From NCBI GenBank assembly GCA_934539245.1, contig CAKTCK010000011.1:1-58566 (forward strand): 58,566 nt of DNA, written 5' to 3'. The translations under genes and the position numbers were made by a program. Below, in pieces: positions 36,014 through 45,040 of this stretch (position 1 is its first letter; each line of letters opens with the position of its first letter). This DNA comes from an uncultured Faecalibacterium sp. Its GTDB lineage: Bacteria > Bacillota > Clostridia > Oscillospirales > Ruminococcaceae. Under the pieces are notes generated by a model, which saw only the letters and a list, made by a program, of their open reading frames with translations, did no database searches and was not told the DNA's origin.

Positions 36014-38137
36014 ATGCGCCGCCCGCTCTGCGCGTTCTGCGCCGGAATGATGGGCCTTAGTTTCCTATGGACTTTTTTGCCGCAAACGGAGCTTTTTATG
36101 CCGTTTGCGGCATTTTTTGTCGCCTTTTTGCTGCTGCTCTGCATCCTGCGCCGCAGCCGTAAGCTGGCGCTCTGCCTGCTGCTGGGCGCACTGGCGGGGC
36201 TTTGCGCGGTGTACACCACGAGCGCCCGGCTGGAGCGTGTCCGGGCAAATTACGCCGGGCGCACCGTGCTGCTGACCGCCGAGGTGGAGCGCGCGGACAG
36301 CACCTATTTTTCGGACACAGTGGACGCGACCCTGTGGGTGGAAGGCGTGAACGGCAGCCCGGCGGGCTTCCGCATAGCCTGTGCAGAACTGCCCGCCTGC
36401 GCGGCAGGACAGCGGGTGCAGGGCTGGTTCACACTGTCGCCACCGGAGGAAGCGGAACGGACGGCGCAGTATGCGGATGGCATCGCCTTGCAGGCAGAGC
36501 CTTTGGCAGAAAAGCCGCAGCTTACCGTGCTGGGCGAGAGCGGCAGCTTCCGTGCCAGCACCCACCGCTTGCAGCAAAAGCTGAGCGAGAGCCTGCGCCG
36601 GGCCATGCACCGGGACACCGGCGGCGTGCTGGCAGCCATGACGGTGGGAGACCGCAGCGGGCTTTCGACAAAGATGCGCAGTGCCTACCGGGGCGCAGGG
36701 CTTGCCCATGTGCTGGTGGTCAGCGGAATGCACGTTTCCATCCTGTGCGGGGATATCCTGAGCGTTTTGCTGCCCTACCGCTGGGAGCAGAGCTATCGCA
36801 GCCGCAGACGGCGTGCAGTGGGCAAAAGCCTGCTGGCGCTGGTGCTGATGGGCGTGACCGGCTTTACACCCTCGGTGCGCCGCGCTGCCGTGGCGGTGTG
36901 GGTCAGCGCCTTGGGCGTGTGGGTGTGGGGACCGGCAGATGTCCTCACCTCGCTGGCGGCGGCAGGCATCCTGATGACCGCAGCTAACAGCTATGCGGTG
37001 TGGGATATCGGCTTTGAACTTTCCTTTGCGGCAGTGGTGGGCACGGTGGCGGGCAACGCCTGCATCCGCCGGATGCGGAATGCCCGCGACAGGCGGTTTT
37101 GGATCAAAGCCGGGGAGAACCTGCAAAAGCCGGTCAGGCGTCCGTGGTTTAACAGGCTGCCGGAGCGTTTGCAGGGTCTTGCAGAAAGCGCCTGCATTGC
37201 AGCCTGCGCCTCGGCGGCTACCTTCCCGGTGCTGGTGCTGCGGGGCTTGAGCGTCAGCGTGTGGGCAGTGGTCTCCAGCATCGCGGTGTTGTGGATGGTG
37301 CAGCCGCTGCTTTTGCTGGGGCTGGCAGTGGCGTTTGCGGGGCTGGTGCCGTGGCTGGCACCGGTGCACGGGGTGCTTTCCCGGGCGGCAGACCTGCTCA
37401 CCGGCCTATTGAACGGCTGGGCGGTCTGGCTCAGCACAAAGCCCGGGGCGTCCATCTACTTTGATACCGCCTACGCAGCGCTGGTCTGCCTGCTGTTGTG
37501 CGGGCTGGGGGTGCTTGCTTTCCGGTGGCGGGTGCGTCTGCGGGTGGCGGTACCGGGCATTTTGCTGGCGGCAGCAGTGGGCATCGGGCTGGGCAATGCC
37601 CTCAGCCGGGACGTGGTGCACATCGACCTTGTGGGCAGCGCACAGGCACCTGCGGTGGTGGTTGCCCAGAACGACCGGGCAGTGGTGCTGTTTCGGGGCG
37701 GCAGCGCCGCCCAGCGTGCGGTGGAAAACCAGCTGGCGCGGCGGGGCGTGCGCACCGTGGAGCTGGTGGTAGACCTGCGCATGAATGCAAAAACCGCCTG
37801 CACCCTGTCCGCGCAGCAGGGCATCCGGGCAGAGCGTCTGCCGGTCAATGCCAGCCGCAAGCTGCGCTGCACCCCGGCGGCGGTGGAGCTGCTGCGCACC
37901 CGGGAAGGGTGTCTTGTGCGGTTGACGATCGGCAACCGGCAGTTTGTGACCCTGAGCGGCAAGGCAGAACTGGCACAGCCGCTGCAAACAGAGTGGCTGA
38001 TCGCCACGCCGAAAAAGCCGGAGACGGTGCAGTACCAAAAGCTGCTGGCGCTGCGCAGTTACAGCTGGATGCCGCCGGAGGAGCGGTACACGCCCTCCCT
38101 CAGCCTGCGCCGCACCGGCGGCGAAAAACTAGGGTAG
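36014..38137 (+). CDS. comEC: ComEC/Rec2-like DNA uptake channel
   Basis: A 707-aa polytopic membrane protein. The competence domain spans about residues 195-480 and has the family signature GLAHVLVVSGMHVSIL and GVTGFTPSVRRAAVAVW, with about ten helices. ComEC moves single-stranded DNA across the membrane in natural transformation. The C-terminal domain (from about 535, VVHIDLVGSAQAPAVVV) looks like the metallo-beta-lactamase part but lacks the HxHxDH metal motif. It starts 6 nt after the phosphoribosyltransferase stop. No other com genes are visible here. Confidence 0.85.
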   Translation: MRRPLCAFCAGMMGLSFLWTFLPQTELFMPFAAFFVAFLLLLCILRRSRKLALCLLLGALAGLCAVYTTSARLERVRANYAGRTVLLTAEVERADSTYFSDTVDATLWVEGVNGSPAGFRIACAELPACAAGQRVQGWFTLSPPEEAERTAQYADGIALQAEPLAEKPQLTVLGESGSFRASTHRLQQKLSESLRRAMHRDTGGVLAAMTVGDRSGLSTKMRSAYRGAGLAHVLVVSGMHVSILCGDILSVLLPYRWEQSYRSRRRRAVGKSLLALVLMGVTGFTPSVRRAAVAVWVSALGVWVWGPADVLTSLAAAGILMTAANSYAVWDIGFELSFAAVVGTVAGNACIRRMRNARDRRFWIKAGENLQKPVRRPWFNRLPERLQGLAESACIAACASAATFPVLVLRGLSVSVWAVVSSIAVLWMVQPLLLLGLAVAFAGLVPWLAPVHGVLSRAADLLTGLLNGWAVWLSTKPGASIYFDTAYAALVCLLLCGLGVLAFRWRVRLRVAVPGILLAAAVGIGLGNALSRDVVHIDLVGSAQAPAVVVAQNDRAVVLFRGGSAAQRAVENQLARRGVRTVELVVDLRMNAKTACTLSAQQGIRAERLPVNASRKLRCTPAAVELLRTREGCLVRLTIGNRQFVTLSGKAELAQPLQTEWLIATPKKPETVQYQKLLALRSYSWMPPEERYTPSLSLRRTGGEKLG

Positions 38138-38141
38138 CGCT

Positions 38142-38169
38142 TTGCAATCCGGGCCGAGTGTGGTACAAT
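38142..38169 (+). promoter_or_regulatory. Promoter candidate for holA
   Basis: -35 TTGCAA (38142-38147), a 16-bp spacer, -10 TACAAT (38164-38169), about 37 nt before the ATG. Confidence 0.6.
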
Positions 38170-38205
38170 ACAAGGAGCAATTTATAACAGGAAAGGGGCA
38201 TTTGC

Positions 38206-39234
38206 ATGGCCACGGAAGCAAAACTCCGGCAGCTGGCCGACAAGGGCTGCCCGGTCTACTATTTTTATTCCAGCGAGCGGTATCTGGTGCGGCAGGCAGT
38301 GGCGGCGGCGGTGCGGGTGCTGTCGGCAGACAGCGACGAGGACGCCACGATCCTGGACGGCGCTGCCCCGGAGCTGGAACAGCTCATCATGGCGGCGGGC
38401 ACCATCTCCTTTTTTGGCACCCGGCGTGTGGTGGTGCTGCCGGAGCTCGACCCCGCCGCCTACGGCAGCAAGGATCTGGACGAGCTGTGCAGCACCCTTT
38501 CCAGCTTGGAAAACGCCGTGGCGGTGCTGGGCAGTGTGTTCCCGCTGGAGCGCAGCAAGCTTAAGCTGGGCAAACAGGCGCAAAAGCTGCAAGCCCAGTG
38601 CAAGGCCATCGGCTACACCGAGGAGCTGGCAAAGCCCCGCCCCTTTGAACTTAAAAATTTGATGATGGAGCGTGCAAAGGCGCAGGGGGCAGCCCTGCCG
38701 GACGGCGCCGCCACCGCACTGTTAGAGCGCTGCGGCGAGGACCCCTTTCTGCTGGAAAACGAAGTGGACAAGCTCTGTGCCCTGTCCGGCTACCAGACCG
38801 TGAGCGCTTCCATGGTGGCAGAGATGGGCACGGTGAGCCTTGAAGCGGACGTGTTCGAGATGATCCGCATGATCACCGCCAAAAACGCCACCGGAGCCTG
38901 CAAAAAGCTGCAGACCCTGCTGCGGTTGCAGCAGGAGCCCATTGCCATTACAGCGGCCATGATCGGCAGCTATGTGGATCTGTACCGGGTAAAGCTTGGG
39001 GCGGCAAAACGGAAAAATTACAGTGCGGTGCACAAAGATTTTGGCTATAAGGGCAGCGACTACCGGCTGAAGCGCTCGGCAGAGACCGCCGCCCACTACA
39101 CCCTGCCCCAGCTGGAGGCCTGCCTGCAGGTGCTGCTGGAGCTGGACCAGAGCCTGAAAAGCCAACCTGTGGCGGCGCAGACACTGCTGGAAACAGCACT
39201 GTGCCGTTTGGCGCTGGCGGGGAGCGGAAGATGA
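38206..39234 (+). CDS. holA: DNA polymerase III subunit delta
   Basis: A 342-aa clamp-loader subunit that opens the sliding clamp. The fold has the N-terminal YYFYSSERYLVRQAV region, GTISFFGTRRVVVLPEL with RVV, and the C-terminal collar domain with DYRLKRSAETAAHYTLPQLEACLQVLLELDQSLKS, as usual for Firmicutes delta. The AGGAAAGGGG ribosome site is 8 nt upstream. It overlaps the Toprim gene by 4 nt. Confidence 0.92.
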   Translation: MATEAKLRQLADKGCPVYYFYSSERYLVRQAVAAAVRVLSADSDEDATILDGAAPELEQLIMAAGTISFFGTRRVVVLPELDPAAYGSKDLDELCSTLSSLENAVAVLGSVFPLERSKLKLGKQAQKLQAQCKAIGYTEELAKPRPFELKNLMMERAKAQGAALPDGAATALLERCGEDPFLLENEVDKLCALSGYQTVSASMVAEMGTVSLEADVFEMIRMITAKNATGACKKLQTLLRLQQEPIAITAAMIGSYVDLYRVKLGAAKRKNYSAVHKDFGYKGSDYRLKRSAETAAHYTLPQLEACLQVLLELDQSLKSQPVAAQTLLETALCRLALAGSGR

Positions 39235-39845
39235 TGCAAAGCGAGATGATCCATACCGACCGGGTGCTGATCGTGGAGGGTAAGTACGATGCCGTCCGTC
39301 TGGCGCACCTGACCGATGCCATGATCCTGCTGACGGATGGTTTCGGCATTTATAAAGACAAACAGCGCCAGCAGCTGTTCCGGGCGCTGGCGCAGAAAAA
39401 CGGTCTGATTTTGCTCACGGATTCGGACGCGGCAGGCTTTCACATCCGCAATTACATCACCAACATGGTGGGTGCGCAGAATGTGGTGCAGGCCTATGTG
39501 CCCGCCATCCACGGCAAGGAAAAACGCAAGGCGCAGCCCGGCAAGGAGGGCTTGCTGGGGGTAGAGGGCGTGGACGACGCCCTTGTGCGACAAGCGCTGC
39601 TGGACGCCTTGGGCGCGGAAGCCGGTGCCGCGCCGGTGCGCCCGGCAGGGCGGCAGATCACCTACACCGACCTATACGAGTGGGGGCTTTCCGGCAAGCC
39701 CGGCAGTGCCGAGCGCAAGGCCAGACTCTTGAATGCGTTGGGGCTGCCGCCGCGCCTTTCCAAAAAGGAACTGGTGGAGGCTTTCAACCGGCTATATACT
39801 TTTGAACAACTGGACGAATTACAGTTGAAAATTTTGCAGGAGTAA
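39231..39845 (+). CDS. Toprim-domain protein, RNase M5-like (DUF4093)
   Basis: A 204-aa protein. The Toprim motifs are VLIVEGKYDAVRL (catalytic Glu) and LILLTDSDAAGFHIRNYI (DxD). The C-terminal half resembles the DUF4093 part of ribonuclease M5, which matures 5S rRNA. It may be that enzyme or a close relative. The start ATG 39231 overlaps the holA stop. The GGAG site is 6 nt upstream. Confidence 0.82.
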   Translation: MMQSEMIHTDRVLIVEGKYDAVRLAHLTDAMILLTDGFGIYKDKQRQQLFRALAQKNGLILLTDSDAAGFHIRNYITNMVGAQNVVQAYVPAIHGKEKRKAQPGKEGLLGVEGVDDALVRQALLDALGAEAGAAPVRPAGRQITYTDLYEWGLSGKPGSAERKARLLNALGLPPRLSKKELVEAFNRLYTFEQLDELQLKILQE

Positions 39846-39849
39846 AAAC

Positions 39850-40533
39850 CTAGCTGCTCTTGCCCCACGCCTGCCGCAGCAGCTCCAGCGCGTGGGTCTC
39901 TAACCGGGAAACGTAGCTGCGGCTGATGCCCAGCAGCCCGGCGGTCTCCAGCTGGGTCAGAGGTGGCTGTCCAGCCAGCCCGTACCGCAGCAGTAAGATC
40001 TGCCGTTCCCGGGCGGGCAGAGTATCCAGCAGCTGCCGCAGCCGCCGGGCATCCTCCTGCCGCTCACAGCTGTCCTCCATGCAAAAGCCGTCCTGTATCA
40101 CGTCCGCTAAGGTCAGCGCCGAGTCCCCGTCTGCCTCCAAGGCTTCCTGCAGGGAGACGGTCTGCCCGCTCTTGCGCTCCCGCCGGAACTGCATGCGGAT
40201 CTCGTTTTCGATGCAGCGGCTGGCATAGGTGGAAAACCGCGCCTTGCGTGTGGCATCAAAGGTGTCTACCGCTTTCATCAGCCCGATGGTGCCGATGGAA
40301 ACAAGATCCTCTTGGTCGCCCGGCAGGGCGTAATATTTTTTTACGATGTGCGCCACCAGCCGCAGATTGTGGCGGATCAGCTTTTCCCGCGCGGCGGCAT
40401 CCCCGGCGCGCAGGGCGCTGAAAGCGGCAGCTTCCTCCCGGGCTGTGAGTGGACGCGGAAAGCAGCCGCTTTCCAGATGGAGCGCCAGAAACAGAAATTT
40501 TGTGGCGAAAAATTGCAGCAAGGTCAGCAGCAC
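39850..40533 (-). CDS. sigK: Sigma-K/E-type RNA polymerase sigma factor
   Basis: A 227-aa sigma-70 family factor close in layout to sporulation sigma-K: a hydrophobic start, then LIRHNLRLVAHIVKKYY and GTIGLMKAVDTFDATRKARFSTYASRCIENEI of region 2, and region 4 with a helix-turn-helix (ETAGLLGISRSYVSRLETHALELLR). GTG 40533 is chosen because GGGAGG lies 6 nt upstream; ATG 40554 has none. It is converging with the Toprim gene. In spore formers sigma-K works late in the mother cell; whether this organism sporulates is unknown. Confidence 0.88.
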   Translation of the reverse strand: MLLTLLQFFATKFLFLALHLESGCFPRPLTAREEAAAFSALRAGDAAAREKLIRHNLRLVAHIVKKYYALPGDQEDLVSIGTIGLMKAVDTFDATRKARFSTYASRCIENEIRMQFRRERKSGQTVSLQEALEADGDSALTLADVIQDGFCMEDSCERQEDARRLRQLLDTLPARERQILLLRYGLAGQPPLTQLETAGLLGISRSYVSRLETHALELLRQAWGKSS

Positions 40534-40684
40534 ACGATATCCCTCCCGGTACATAGTTGTTAAAGTGTATGAGCCGGGGCGCGGATAGTTGCCGGAGAAG
40601 CCTTTTGTACGCAGAAGCTTTTTTGCAAGGGGAAAGCGTGGTATACTGAAAGGGATAACTCGTAATTTGTGGAGGGAAAATCAA

Positions 40685-41119
40685 ATGGATATTTGGAAAA
40701 GAATGTATGAGAAGGCAAAAGAGCAATATCATCCAGAAGAAGTATCTCCATTTATATATGCGCACCATGTAGTTTGCGCGATAGAAGCTGAAAACGGAGA
40801 TATCTATACAGGCTTCTGCATTGAAAGTTGCAGCGGAGTGATGAATATTTGTGCTGATAGACTTGCTGCACTGAATATGTATGCTAACAGTGGTCAGACA
40901 AAAATAAAAAGATTTATAGCATTCCGCGACAGTGCGCCAAACGGAGGCGGGAGCGGTATGCCATGTGGTGCTTGTCAGGAATTCTTTTATCAATTAAATG
41001 AAGCAAACGAAGATATGGAAATCATGGTTGATTATGAAAAACGAGAAACTGTAACGTTAAAAGAACTTATGCCGAATTGGTGGGGAAAGGAACGTTACGC
41101 TGAGGCAAAGAGTAATTGA
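40685..41119 (+). CDS. Cytidine deaminase
   Basis: A 144-aa zinc deaminase of the CDA type. The zinc motifs are ICADRLAAL (Cys with a nearby acid) and PCGACQEFFYQ, arranged as in homotetrameric cytidine deaminases. It deaminates cytidine and deoxycytidine for salvage. The ribosome site GGAGGG is 9 nt upstream. Base composition is more AT-rich than the chromosome on its left. It is the last chromosomal gene before the element, or may be linked to it. Confidence 0.85.
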   Translation: MDIWKRMYEKAKEQYHPEEVSPFIYAHHVVCAIEAENGDIYTGFCIESCSGVMNICADRLAALNMYANSGQTKIKRFIAFRDSAPNGGGSGMPCGACQEFFYQLNEANEDMEIMVDYEKRETVTLKELMPNWWGKERYAEAKSN

Positions 41120-41160
41120 CAACTTCCCATTTATCGAGTGACGAAAACAATATATCCTTC

Positions 41161-41195
41161 TGCGGACAACCCCAAAACGGTTGCCCGCTTTTTTA
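41161..41195 (+). terminator. Terminator after the cytidine deaminase gene
   Basis: Stem GCGGACAACC (41162-41171) with GGTTGCCCGC (41179-41188) and a six-T run. One mismatch. No gene is seen from 41196 to 41340. Confidence 0.85.
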
Positions 41196-41344
41196 TACGC
41201 TGAAATCTGAAAAAGGCAAAAATGCCAAGCAAAACGAAAACATATCTCATCCTTGCCCATTGCTTTGGGTAGCACAATATGCTTTTAAATATGTGCATTT
41301 TTCAATGGAATGCAAAGAGACCGATGATTTCCCGCTCTAGCTGA

Positions 41345-42109
41345 CTGTCCACCGATGCAAAGACCCTGTACGGCATCCTGCTGGACCGCATGGGACTATC
41401 CGCTAAAAACGGCTGGTTAGACGGGCAGGGGAGAGTGTATATCATTTTTCCTGTGCAGGAAGTGATGGATGCACTGGGCTGCGCAGACAACAAGGCAACC
41501 AAACTGTTCCGGGAATTGGAAAAGTTTGGACTGATTGAGCGCAAACGGCGTGGGCTGGGAAAACCCAATCTGATTTACGTCAAAAACTTTGCAGACCCGC
41601 GTTTCCGGAATCGTGAAAAGAACGGTTCCGGTGCCGCGGATTCAGCGCAGCAGGAAACGGCAAAATCACGAGGAAATAAGACTGAGTGGAATAAAACCGA
41701 GGGGAGTGAACCTGATCCTTTCTCTTCCGATGAGGAGGACGAACCGGATGAGCGCACACGGCTGGAAGCGTATTTTATGCAGTCGTTGGAGGTGGACTTG
41801 CTGCTCCGGGTCTGCCCGGATGAGGAAGATACCATCGATCAAATCGTGAATCTTCTGGTGGATACCTGTTCTTCGAAACGCAGAATGCTGCGGGTGGCAG
41901 GGGATGACAAGCCCGCGGAGGTCGTGCGCAGCCGATTCATGAAGCTGAATGCAGACCATATCCGCTTTGTGCTGAAGTGCCTTGCGGAAAATACCGCACC
42001 GGTACGGAATATGAAGCAGTATCTGCTGGCTGCACTCTACAATGCACCCACGACCATGCAGCTTTATTACCAGAACCAAACCAATCATGATTTATCGAAC
42101 AGGGGGTGA
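41345..42109 (+). pseudogene. Replication initiator A-like protein, 5' truncated
   Basis: The frame reads STDAKTLYGILLDRMGLSAK, then NGWLDGQGRVYIIFPVQEV and GLIERKRRGLGKPNLIYVK, the winged-helix core of RepA-like initiators in Tn1549 elements. Members normally have about 40 residues before STDAK, but here a TGA lies directly upstream at 41342-41344. The first ATG is 41390. The rest is a full C-terminal region to RepA-typical helices. A shortened protein from 41390 may still be made. It overlaps the region just before parA. Confidence 0.75.
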
Positions 42110-42114
42110 TGAAA

Positions 42115-43017
42115 ATGTCGAAAAAAGCAACCACGATTGCCATCGTCAATCAGAAAGGCGGAACCGGCAAAACCACGACCTGCGAAAATCTGGGCGTAGG
42201 GCTTGCACGGGAAGGCAAAAAGGTGCTGCTGGTGGATGCCGACCCGCAGGGGTCGCTTACCATAGTCGCTTCGCTCCTATGGCCAGTTGTGCGCACTGCA
42301 TGCGGATTCATAGTCGTCCGCTGCGCAGACATTGCCATCAGCATGGGCTGGCAGCAGCCCGATGAACTGCCTGTTACGCTTTCTACCCTGATGGCAAAAG
42401 CCATGAACGACCAGTGCATCCCGCCCGGTGAAGGCATCCTGCACCATGCGGAAGGCGTTGACCTGATTCCGGCCAACATCGAACTGGCAGGGCTGGAAGT
42501 GTCTCTCGTCAACACCATGAACCGGGAAAAGATGCTCAAGCAGGTGCTGGAAGGTGCAAAGCACGAATACGACTTTATTCTGCTGGACTGCACCCCTTCC
42601 CTTGGGATGCTGACCGTGAATGCACTGGCAGCGGCAGACACCACCCTGATTCCCGTGCAGGCGCAGTACCTTTCCGCAAAGGGTCTGGAGCAGCTTTTGC
42701 AGACTGTGCAGAAAGTCCGGCGGCAGATCAACCCCAAGCTGAAAATCGAGGGCATCCTGCTGACTATGACAGATAGCCGTACCAACTATGGGCAGCAGAT
42801 CGACAATCTGATTCGGGGTGCTTACGGCAGCAAGATCAAGGTGTTCGACCAGACCATTCCCCGGTCTGTCCGTGCTGCGGAGATCAGTGCCGTGGGCAAA
42901 AGCATTTTCCAGCATGACCCCAAAGGCAAGGTGACAGCGGCCTATCAATCTTTGACGAGGGAGGTGCTGGCCGATGCCGAAAAGCAACGCAAACTTGGCG
43001 CTGAAAGGTCTCGATGA
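42115..43017 (+). CDS. parA: ParA-family ATPase with in-frame insertion
   Basis: A 300-aa partition ATPase. The deviant Walker A KGGTGKTTT, VLLVDADPQG and YDFILLDCTPSLGMLTVNAL are intact. Between DPQG and the normal continuation DIAISMGWQQPD there are 25 extra codons (42253-42327, encoding SLTIV...VRCA) that do not belong to the family and contain two inverted repeats. The frame is kept. ATG 42115 has AGGGGG about 8 nt upstream. Whether it still segregates DNA is uncertain. Confidence 0.85.
   Translation: MSKKATTIAIVNQKGGTGKTTTCENLGVGLAREGKKVLLVDADPQGSLTIVASLLWPVVRTACGFIVVRCADIAISMGWQQPDELPVTLSTLMAKAMNDQCIPPGEGILHHAEGVDLIPANIELAGLEVSLVNTMNREKMLKQVLEGAKHEYDFILLDCTPSLGMLTVNALAAADTTLIPVQAQYLSAKGLEQLLQTVQKVRRQINPKLKIEGILLTMTDSRTNYGQQIDNLIRGAYGSKIKVFDQTIPRSVRAAEISAVGKSIFQHDPKGKVTAAYQSLTREVLADAEKQRKLGAERSR
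42253..42327 (+). repeat. 75-nt palindrome-rich insertion inside parA
   Basis: Contains CCATAG (42260-42265) paired with CTATGG (42277-42282), a GTGCGCAC palindrome at 42289-42296, and a second hairpin with GCGG/CCGC arms. The motif CATAGTCG occurs twice. It looks like a small palindromic element; the boundaries are approximate. Confidence 0.55.
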
Positions 43018-43900
43018 GATGTTTTCCACCGAAGAATCCCGGCAGGAACAAAAACGGGAGCAAGTGCAGCAGATTCCCATCGAGGAGCTGTTTCCCTTCA
43101 AGGAGCATCCGTTCAAGGTGCTGGACGATGAGGCTATGCAGCGCACGGTGGAAAGCGTGGCACAGTACGGCGTACTGGCCCCGCTGATTGCAAGGCCCCG
43201 CCCGGAAGGCGGGTATGAGATCATCTCCGGCCACCGCCGTCAGCACGCTGCCGAGCTTGCCGGGCTGGACACGCTGCCTGTTATCGTTCGGGAAATGACG
43301 GACGATGCCGCAGTGATATTGATGGTGGATTCCAACCTTCAGCGCGAAAACATCCTGCCCAGTGAGCGGGCTTTTGCGTACAGAATGAAGCTGGAAGCAC
43401 TAAAAAATCAAGGTGCTAGGTCGGATTTGACTTCATCCCAAGTTGGGATGAAGTTGCAGGCACTTGATATCGTTGGGCAAGAAGCGGGAGATAGTCGCAA
43501 TCAGGTGCATCGATTTATCCGCCTGACGAATCTCATTCCCGAATTGCTCGACCTTGTAGATGAAAAGAAAATCTCCTTCAATCCCGCTGTGGAACTGTCC
43601 TATCTGGACGAGGCTCAACAGCGGGATTTTTTGCAGGCCATGGACGAGACCCAAAACGCACCGTCCCTGTCGCAGGCGCAGCGAATGAAAAAGCTGGCGC
43701 AGGAGGGAAAGTTCACCTATGAGGCCGCTTTTGCCATTATGGGGGAAGCCAAAAAGGATGAACTGGACAAGGTGGTCATCAAAAACGATACCCTGAAAAA
43801 GTATTTTCCCCGCAGCTACACGCCCCGGCAGATGGAAGATGTCATCATCAAGCTGCTGGAACAGTGGCAGCGCAGACAACAGCGTCAGAACGAACGCTGA
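42974..43900 (+). CDS. parB: ParB-like partition protein
   Basis: A 308-aa protein. The ParB/Srx-like nuclease domain has EHPFKVLDDEAM, GVLAPLIARPRPEGGYEIISGHRRQHAAELAG and VDSNLQRENILPSERAFAYRMK, with a central helix-turn-helix region NQVHRFIRLTNLIPELLDLV. It binds a parS-like site for segregation of the circular form. It overlaps parA by 44 nt, so it is translationally coupled. Confidence 0.92.
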   Translation: MPKSNANLALKGLDEMFSTEESRQEQKREQVQQIPIEELFPFKEHPFKVLDDEAMQRTVESVAQYGVLAPLIARPRPEGGYEIISGHRRQHAAELAGLDTLPVIVREMTDDAAVILMVDSNLQRENILPSERAFAYRMKLEALKNQGARSDLTSSQVGMKLQALDIVGQEAGDSRNQVHRFIRLTNLIPELLDLVDEKKISFNPAVELSYLDEAQQRDFLQAMDETQNAPSLSQAQRMKKLAQEGKFTYEAAFAIMGEAKKDELDKVVIKNDTLKKYFPRSYTPRQMEDVIIKLLEQWQRRQQRQNER

Positions 43901-43964
43901 AAAATCGGAACCGAAAGACCCATGAGGTCTTTTCTTTTTTGCAAAATTTTGGAGGACAACGACT

Positions 43965-44435
43965 ATGAATACCACGATTGATTTCAAGACCGCAAAGACC
44001 ATTGAGAACATGAGCCGCAAAATCGACGGCATGGAGCGTGCCGTTTCCGGGTTCTTCAACAAGATGAGCGACATTGCGGAGCGCAAGTACGGTGACCCGC
44101 AGGTTTATCTGGCGGCAGTCGGCCCGGCGAGGGACCTGAGCGCCATTCTGCAGGAAGAAGCGCCCGACATTCTGCCCTGCTTTGACGAGACGGATGACAC
44201 CTTCGGCATTTCCAAGGAGCTGCCCGTGGCGGGCTGCTACAACCCCAAGCAGGTGCTGGAGCTGTCGGGCAAGCGCTACCTGACCGGCCCGGTCGTCTTC
44301 GTCCGCTTCAACATGGAAGGCGAGTATGTCTCCCTGACGATGGGCGACCTGCACTGCATTCAGGAGTATCTGGAACAGCACAGCGCGGCGCTTATGGCCG
44401 ACGGCAAGAACCTGAACTGCATCTGCCTGGACTGA
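43965..44435 (+). CDS. Conserved element hypothetical protein (156 aa)
   Basis: A 156-aa soluble protein, acidic, with a helical start (TAKTIENMSRKIDGMERAV) and a mixed C-terminal half (GPVVFVRFNMEGEYVSLTMGD). TTGGAGG is 13 nt upstream. Its place between parB and the DUF3789 gene fits an element accessory protein. No domain was recognised. Confidence 0.75.
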   Translation: MNTTIDFKTAKTIENMSRKIDGMERAVSGFFNKMSDIAERKYGDPQVYLAAVGPARDLSAILQEEAPDILPCFDETDDTFGISKELPVAGCYNPKQVLELSGKRYLTGPVVFVRFNMEGEYVSLTMGDLHCIQEYLEQHSAALMADGKNLNCICLD

Positions 44436-44445
44436 GGAGGCCGCA

Positions 44446-44637
44446 ATGATAAGCTTTTTTGTGGGCTTTGCTTTCTTTGAATTGGGCGTTTTCTGCGGCT
44501 TTTTTGCCGCTTCCCTGATGCAGGCGGCACGAACCGGAGAAATTGTGATTACGGTAAAGGAGGATACGGATGGAACAGGAAAAGAATACCCTTTCGGTGC
44601 TGCAAATTGCGCCGGGGCAGCACCCGAAGCCGATTGA
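44446..44637 (+). CDS. DUF3789-like small membrane protein
   Basis: A 63-aa protein with one N-terminal membrane helix (residues 2-30, SFFVGFAFFELGVFCGFFAA) and a short polar tail. Matches the pattern of DUF3789 proteins that sit near parB in such elements. GAGGAGG precedes ATG 44446. It overlaps the next gene by 68 nt. Confidence 0.7.
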   Translation: MISFFVGFAFFELGVFCGFFAASLMQAARTGEIVITVKEDTDGTGKEYPFGAANCAGAAPEAD

Positions 44638-45010
44638 GATTGACAATGACCTGAAAGCGCTGCAGCAGGCGGTCGGCGGCTCGATTGGTGCAAGCTATCC
44701 CTTTGAAGACCCGGTGGCCATCGTTTACAACGATGACGGCAAGCTCATGGGGCTGCCGCTGAACCGCGCTCTGCGGGATGAAAGCGGCGAGGCCTATGAT
44801 GTGGTTGCCGGAACGTTTCTGGTGGTGGGTCTGGGCGAGGAGGATTTTGCATCCCTCTCCCCGGAGCTGACGCAGAAATACGAGGAGCTCTTTCATCAGC
44901 CGGAAACTTTTATGCGCCTGGGCCGTCAAATGCTGGTGCTGCCCGTTCCGGACGAAAATGTGCGGACGGAAACAGCGAAAGCAAAGCCCCCGGCGGCGCA
45001 CGAACGATGA
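44570..45010 (+). CDS. DUF3846-domain protein
   Basis: A 146-aa acidic protein. The pattern SVLQIAPGQHPKPIEIDNDLKALQQAVGG, then YNDDGKLMGLPLNRALRDE and DVVAGTFLVVGL, matches DUF3846, found in phages and conjugative elements. Ribosome site AAGGAGG upstream. Role unknown. Confidence 0.82.
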   Translation: MEQEKNTLSVLQIAPGQHPKPIEIDNDLKALQQAVGGSIGASYPFEDPVAIVYNDDGKLMGLPLNRALRDESGEAYDVVAGTFLVVGLGEEDFASLSPELTQKYEELFHQPETFMRLGRQMLVLPVPDENVRTETAKAKPPAAHER

Positions 45011-45040
45011 GGAGATATTCCTGCAGAGGGGGTGGTATAA

